From: a bacterium
GTDB taxonomy: Bacteria; Pseudomonadota; Gammaproteobacteria; Burkholderiales; Methylophilaceae
DNA length: 6,207 bases
Reading direction: 5' to 3'
Assembly (NCBI GenBank): GCA_027310505.1
Contig: DAIDAS010000101.1
Coordinates: forward strand, 1 to 6,207
Position numbers and translations under genes: made by a program. A model generated the notes under the pieces. It saw only the letters and a list, made by a program, of their open reading frames with translations. It did no database searches and was not told where the DNA came from. Within the stretch, counting starts at the first letter, position 1, and each line of letters opens with the position of its first letter. Positions 5,070-6,207 of this stretch are shown piece by piece.

Positions 5070-6040
5070 TGCGGAACCCTGCCAGAAGCTGGCTTTGCTG
5101 TCTGCTGATTACGCCCCTGCTGGGGCAGGCCGCCGCGCTGGAAGAGGATCCGTGGCTGGTGCTGGAGAAGGCCGGTCAGGCCGCGCACAAGCTCAGTTAC
5201 AAGGGAATCTTCGTCTATCAGGCCGGGCATGGTGTCAGCAACATGCAAATCACCCACATGAATTACCCGCAGGGCGAGTTCGCCCGGGTTATTTCGCTGG
5301 ATGGGGCGCCGCGCGAAATGTTGCGGCAGGGGAACGAGGCCGTGATCTACAGCCCGCAGAACGAAAAGGTGATGATCGAGAAGCGGCGTGTACAGAATTC
5401 TTTTCCGGCAATGTTGCCAGGGTTGTCCGATGCGCTGAGGGCGAGTTATCAGGCGCGTGTGACGGGACAGGAGCGGGTCGGTGGTCGGGATGGCGTGGTG
5501 ATCCAGCTTGCACCTCGTGACCGATACCGTTATGGATATCGCTTTTCGGTGGATCGCGAGTTCGGACTGCTGCTGAAGTCGGTGATGTTCAACGAGCGGA
5601 ATGAGCCGGTCGAGCAAGTGGCCTTCAGCCAGCTGACGCTGATGCCAATCGCAGCCATGGACTGGTTCCATCCCAATATCGAGCGTGGCAAGGATTACGT
5701 GATGCAGCCGGAAGAAAACGTGATACCGAACCGCGCCGAAGGCGAGGGCTGGCGGGTGGCTCAGTTGCCTCCCGGGTATGTCAAGGTGGATCAGTTGAAT
5801 CGCCTCATGGCGGGCAAGACACAGCCGGTCAGGCAACTGATTTTTTCTGACGGGATTGCGACGGTCTCCCTGTTCATCGAGGCGCTCGACAAAGGTGCAC
5901 CACCCAAATCCGGGCACTTGCTGCAAGGCGCGACCAACATCTACGCCTGTGTCGTAGACGGTTACCAGCTGGTCGTGGTGGGCGAAGTGCCGGAAGTGGT
6001 GGTCAGGCAGATCGGCGATTCGGTCAGCGTCAAGAAATAA
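5069..6040 (+). CDS. rseB: Periplasmic sigma-E regulator RseB/MucB
   Basis: This 323-residue exported protein binds the periplasmic part of RseA, shielding it from the first protease, and lets go when it meets mislocalised lipopolysaccharide or lipoproteins. A signal peptide covers about residues 1-23, with cleavage after QAAA giving LEEDPWLVLEKA. There is no lipobox, since Cys10-Cys11 lie in the hydrophobic core, so it should be soluble. The large N-terminal LolA-like domain (about 27-205) includes LSYKGIFVYQAG, the pair RVISLDGAPREMLRQGNE and VIYSP, GRDGVVIQLAPRDRYRYGYR and the segment ending MDWFHPN. The smaller C-terminal domain (about 225-318) includes GWRVAQLPPGY, QLIFSDGIATVSLFIE and GYQLVVVGEVP. 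Length matches the family (about 320). ATG 5069 overlaps the rseA stop by one base (TAATG), with a modest GGGA upstream. Identification is supported by both sequence pattern and operon position. Confidence 0.95.
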   Translation: MRNPARSWLCCLLITPLLGQAAALEEDPWLVLEKAGQAAHKLSYKGIFVYQAGHGVSNMQITHMNYPQGEFARVISLDGAPREMLRQGNEAVIYSPQNEKVMIEKRRVQNSFPAMLPGLSDALRASYQARVTGQERVGGRDGVVIQLAPRDRYRYGYRFSVDREFGLLLKSVMFNERNEPVEQVAFSQLTLMPIAAMDWFHPNIERGKDYVMQPEENVIPNRAEGEGWRVAQLPPGYVKVDQLNRLMAGKTQPVRQLIFSDGIATVSLFIEALDKGAPPKSGHLLQGATNIYACVVDGYQLVVVGEVPEVVVRQIGDSVSVKK

Positions 6041-6049
6041 GGTGGTGCA

Positions 6050-6207
6050 ATGATAGAAGAACAGGCATTGGTGGTTGGTGTCGAGCAGGACAAGGCTCTG
6101 CTGGAGATCGTGCGCCGTACTCCCTGCGGTTTGTGTGGACAGACGCGGGGCTGCGGTATTTCGGTGTGGGGGAGACTGCTTGGGCATCGCAATAACGTGT
6201 TCCAGGC
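6050..6207 (+). CDS. rseC: RseC/MucC family protein, N-terminal part (3' end outside window)
   Basis: The first 52 codons are visible, beginning MIEEQALVVGVEQDKALLEI. The motif C26-x2-C29-x5-C35 (CGLCGQTRGCG) matches the Cys pattern of E. coli RseC, an inner-membrane protein tied to sigma-E control and, in other lineages, to electron transfer to SoxR or thiamine synthesis. The two membrane helices expected in the family would lie beyond the window. The ribosome binding site AAGGTG (6039-6044) overlaps the rseB stop and sits 5 bases before ATG 6050. It is the fourth gene of the rpoE operon, in the usual order. The exact role of RseC here is uncertain, as in the family generally. Confidence 0.88.
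   Translation, partial: MIEEQALVVGVEQDKALLEIVRRTPCGLCGQTRGCGISVWGRLLGHRNNVFQ

Noticed and set aside
5066..6187. A 373-codon open frame on the - strand antisense to rseB
   Set aside because: It lies fully opposite rseB and the start of rseC, has no recognisable motif, and is rich in His/Arg/Leu/Pro as expected for the shadow of a GC-rich coding strand.

Overview
This window looks like a chromosomal housekeeping segment from a proteobacterium, most likely a betaproteobacterium; the order Nitrosomonadales or a relative is a guess from general protein character. Two gene neighbourhoods support this. One is pheT-ihfA-MerR-type regulator-tRNA-Pro, a classic beta/gammaproteobacterial arrangement. 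The other is nadB divergent from rpoE-rseA-rseB-rseC, the envelope-stress sigma-E locus. No insertion sequence, prophage, CRISPR array or defence cassette is visible.

Left part (1-1525, + strand): the 3' end of pheT (phenylalanyl-tRNA synthetase beta chain) is followed after 9 bases by ihfA (integration host factor alpha). ihfA overlaps a small MerR-family regulator that starts at a GTG. Next come a well-formed promoter, a short leader hairpin, a complete tRNA-Pro with anticodon GGG and encoded CCA, and an intrinsic terminator.

Middle (1526-3873): a single + strand gene encodes a SemiSWEET/PQ-loop membrane protein. Convergent to it on the - strand is nadB (L-aspartate oxidase, first step of NAD synthesis), followed by a small secreted Rap1a/Tai-family protein. 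The stop of nadB and the start of the Rap1a gene share an ATGA, so the two are probably translationally coupled. This orphan immunity-like protein, with no effector gene beside it, is the least explained item in the window.

Right part (3874-6207): a 114-base intergenic region separates nadB from the + strand sigma-E operon. rpoE encodes the sigma factor, rseA the membrane anti-sigma factor, rseB (mucB) the periplasmic regulator that senses envelope damage and protects RseA, and rseC (mucC), cut by the window edge, an inner-membrane Cys-motif protein. The first three genes are joined by one-base stop/start overlaps, which should keep sigma and anti-sigma factor in proportion.

Overall this is an ordinary core-genome region. 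I see no convincing undescribed system; the findings are modest points about gene coupling, start choice, regulatory sites and the orphan Rap1a-family protein.
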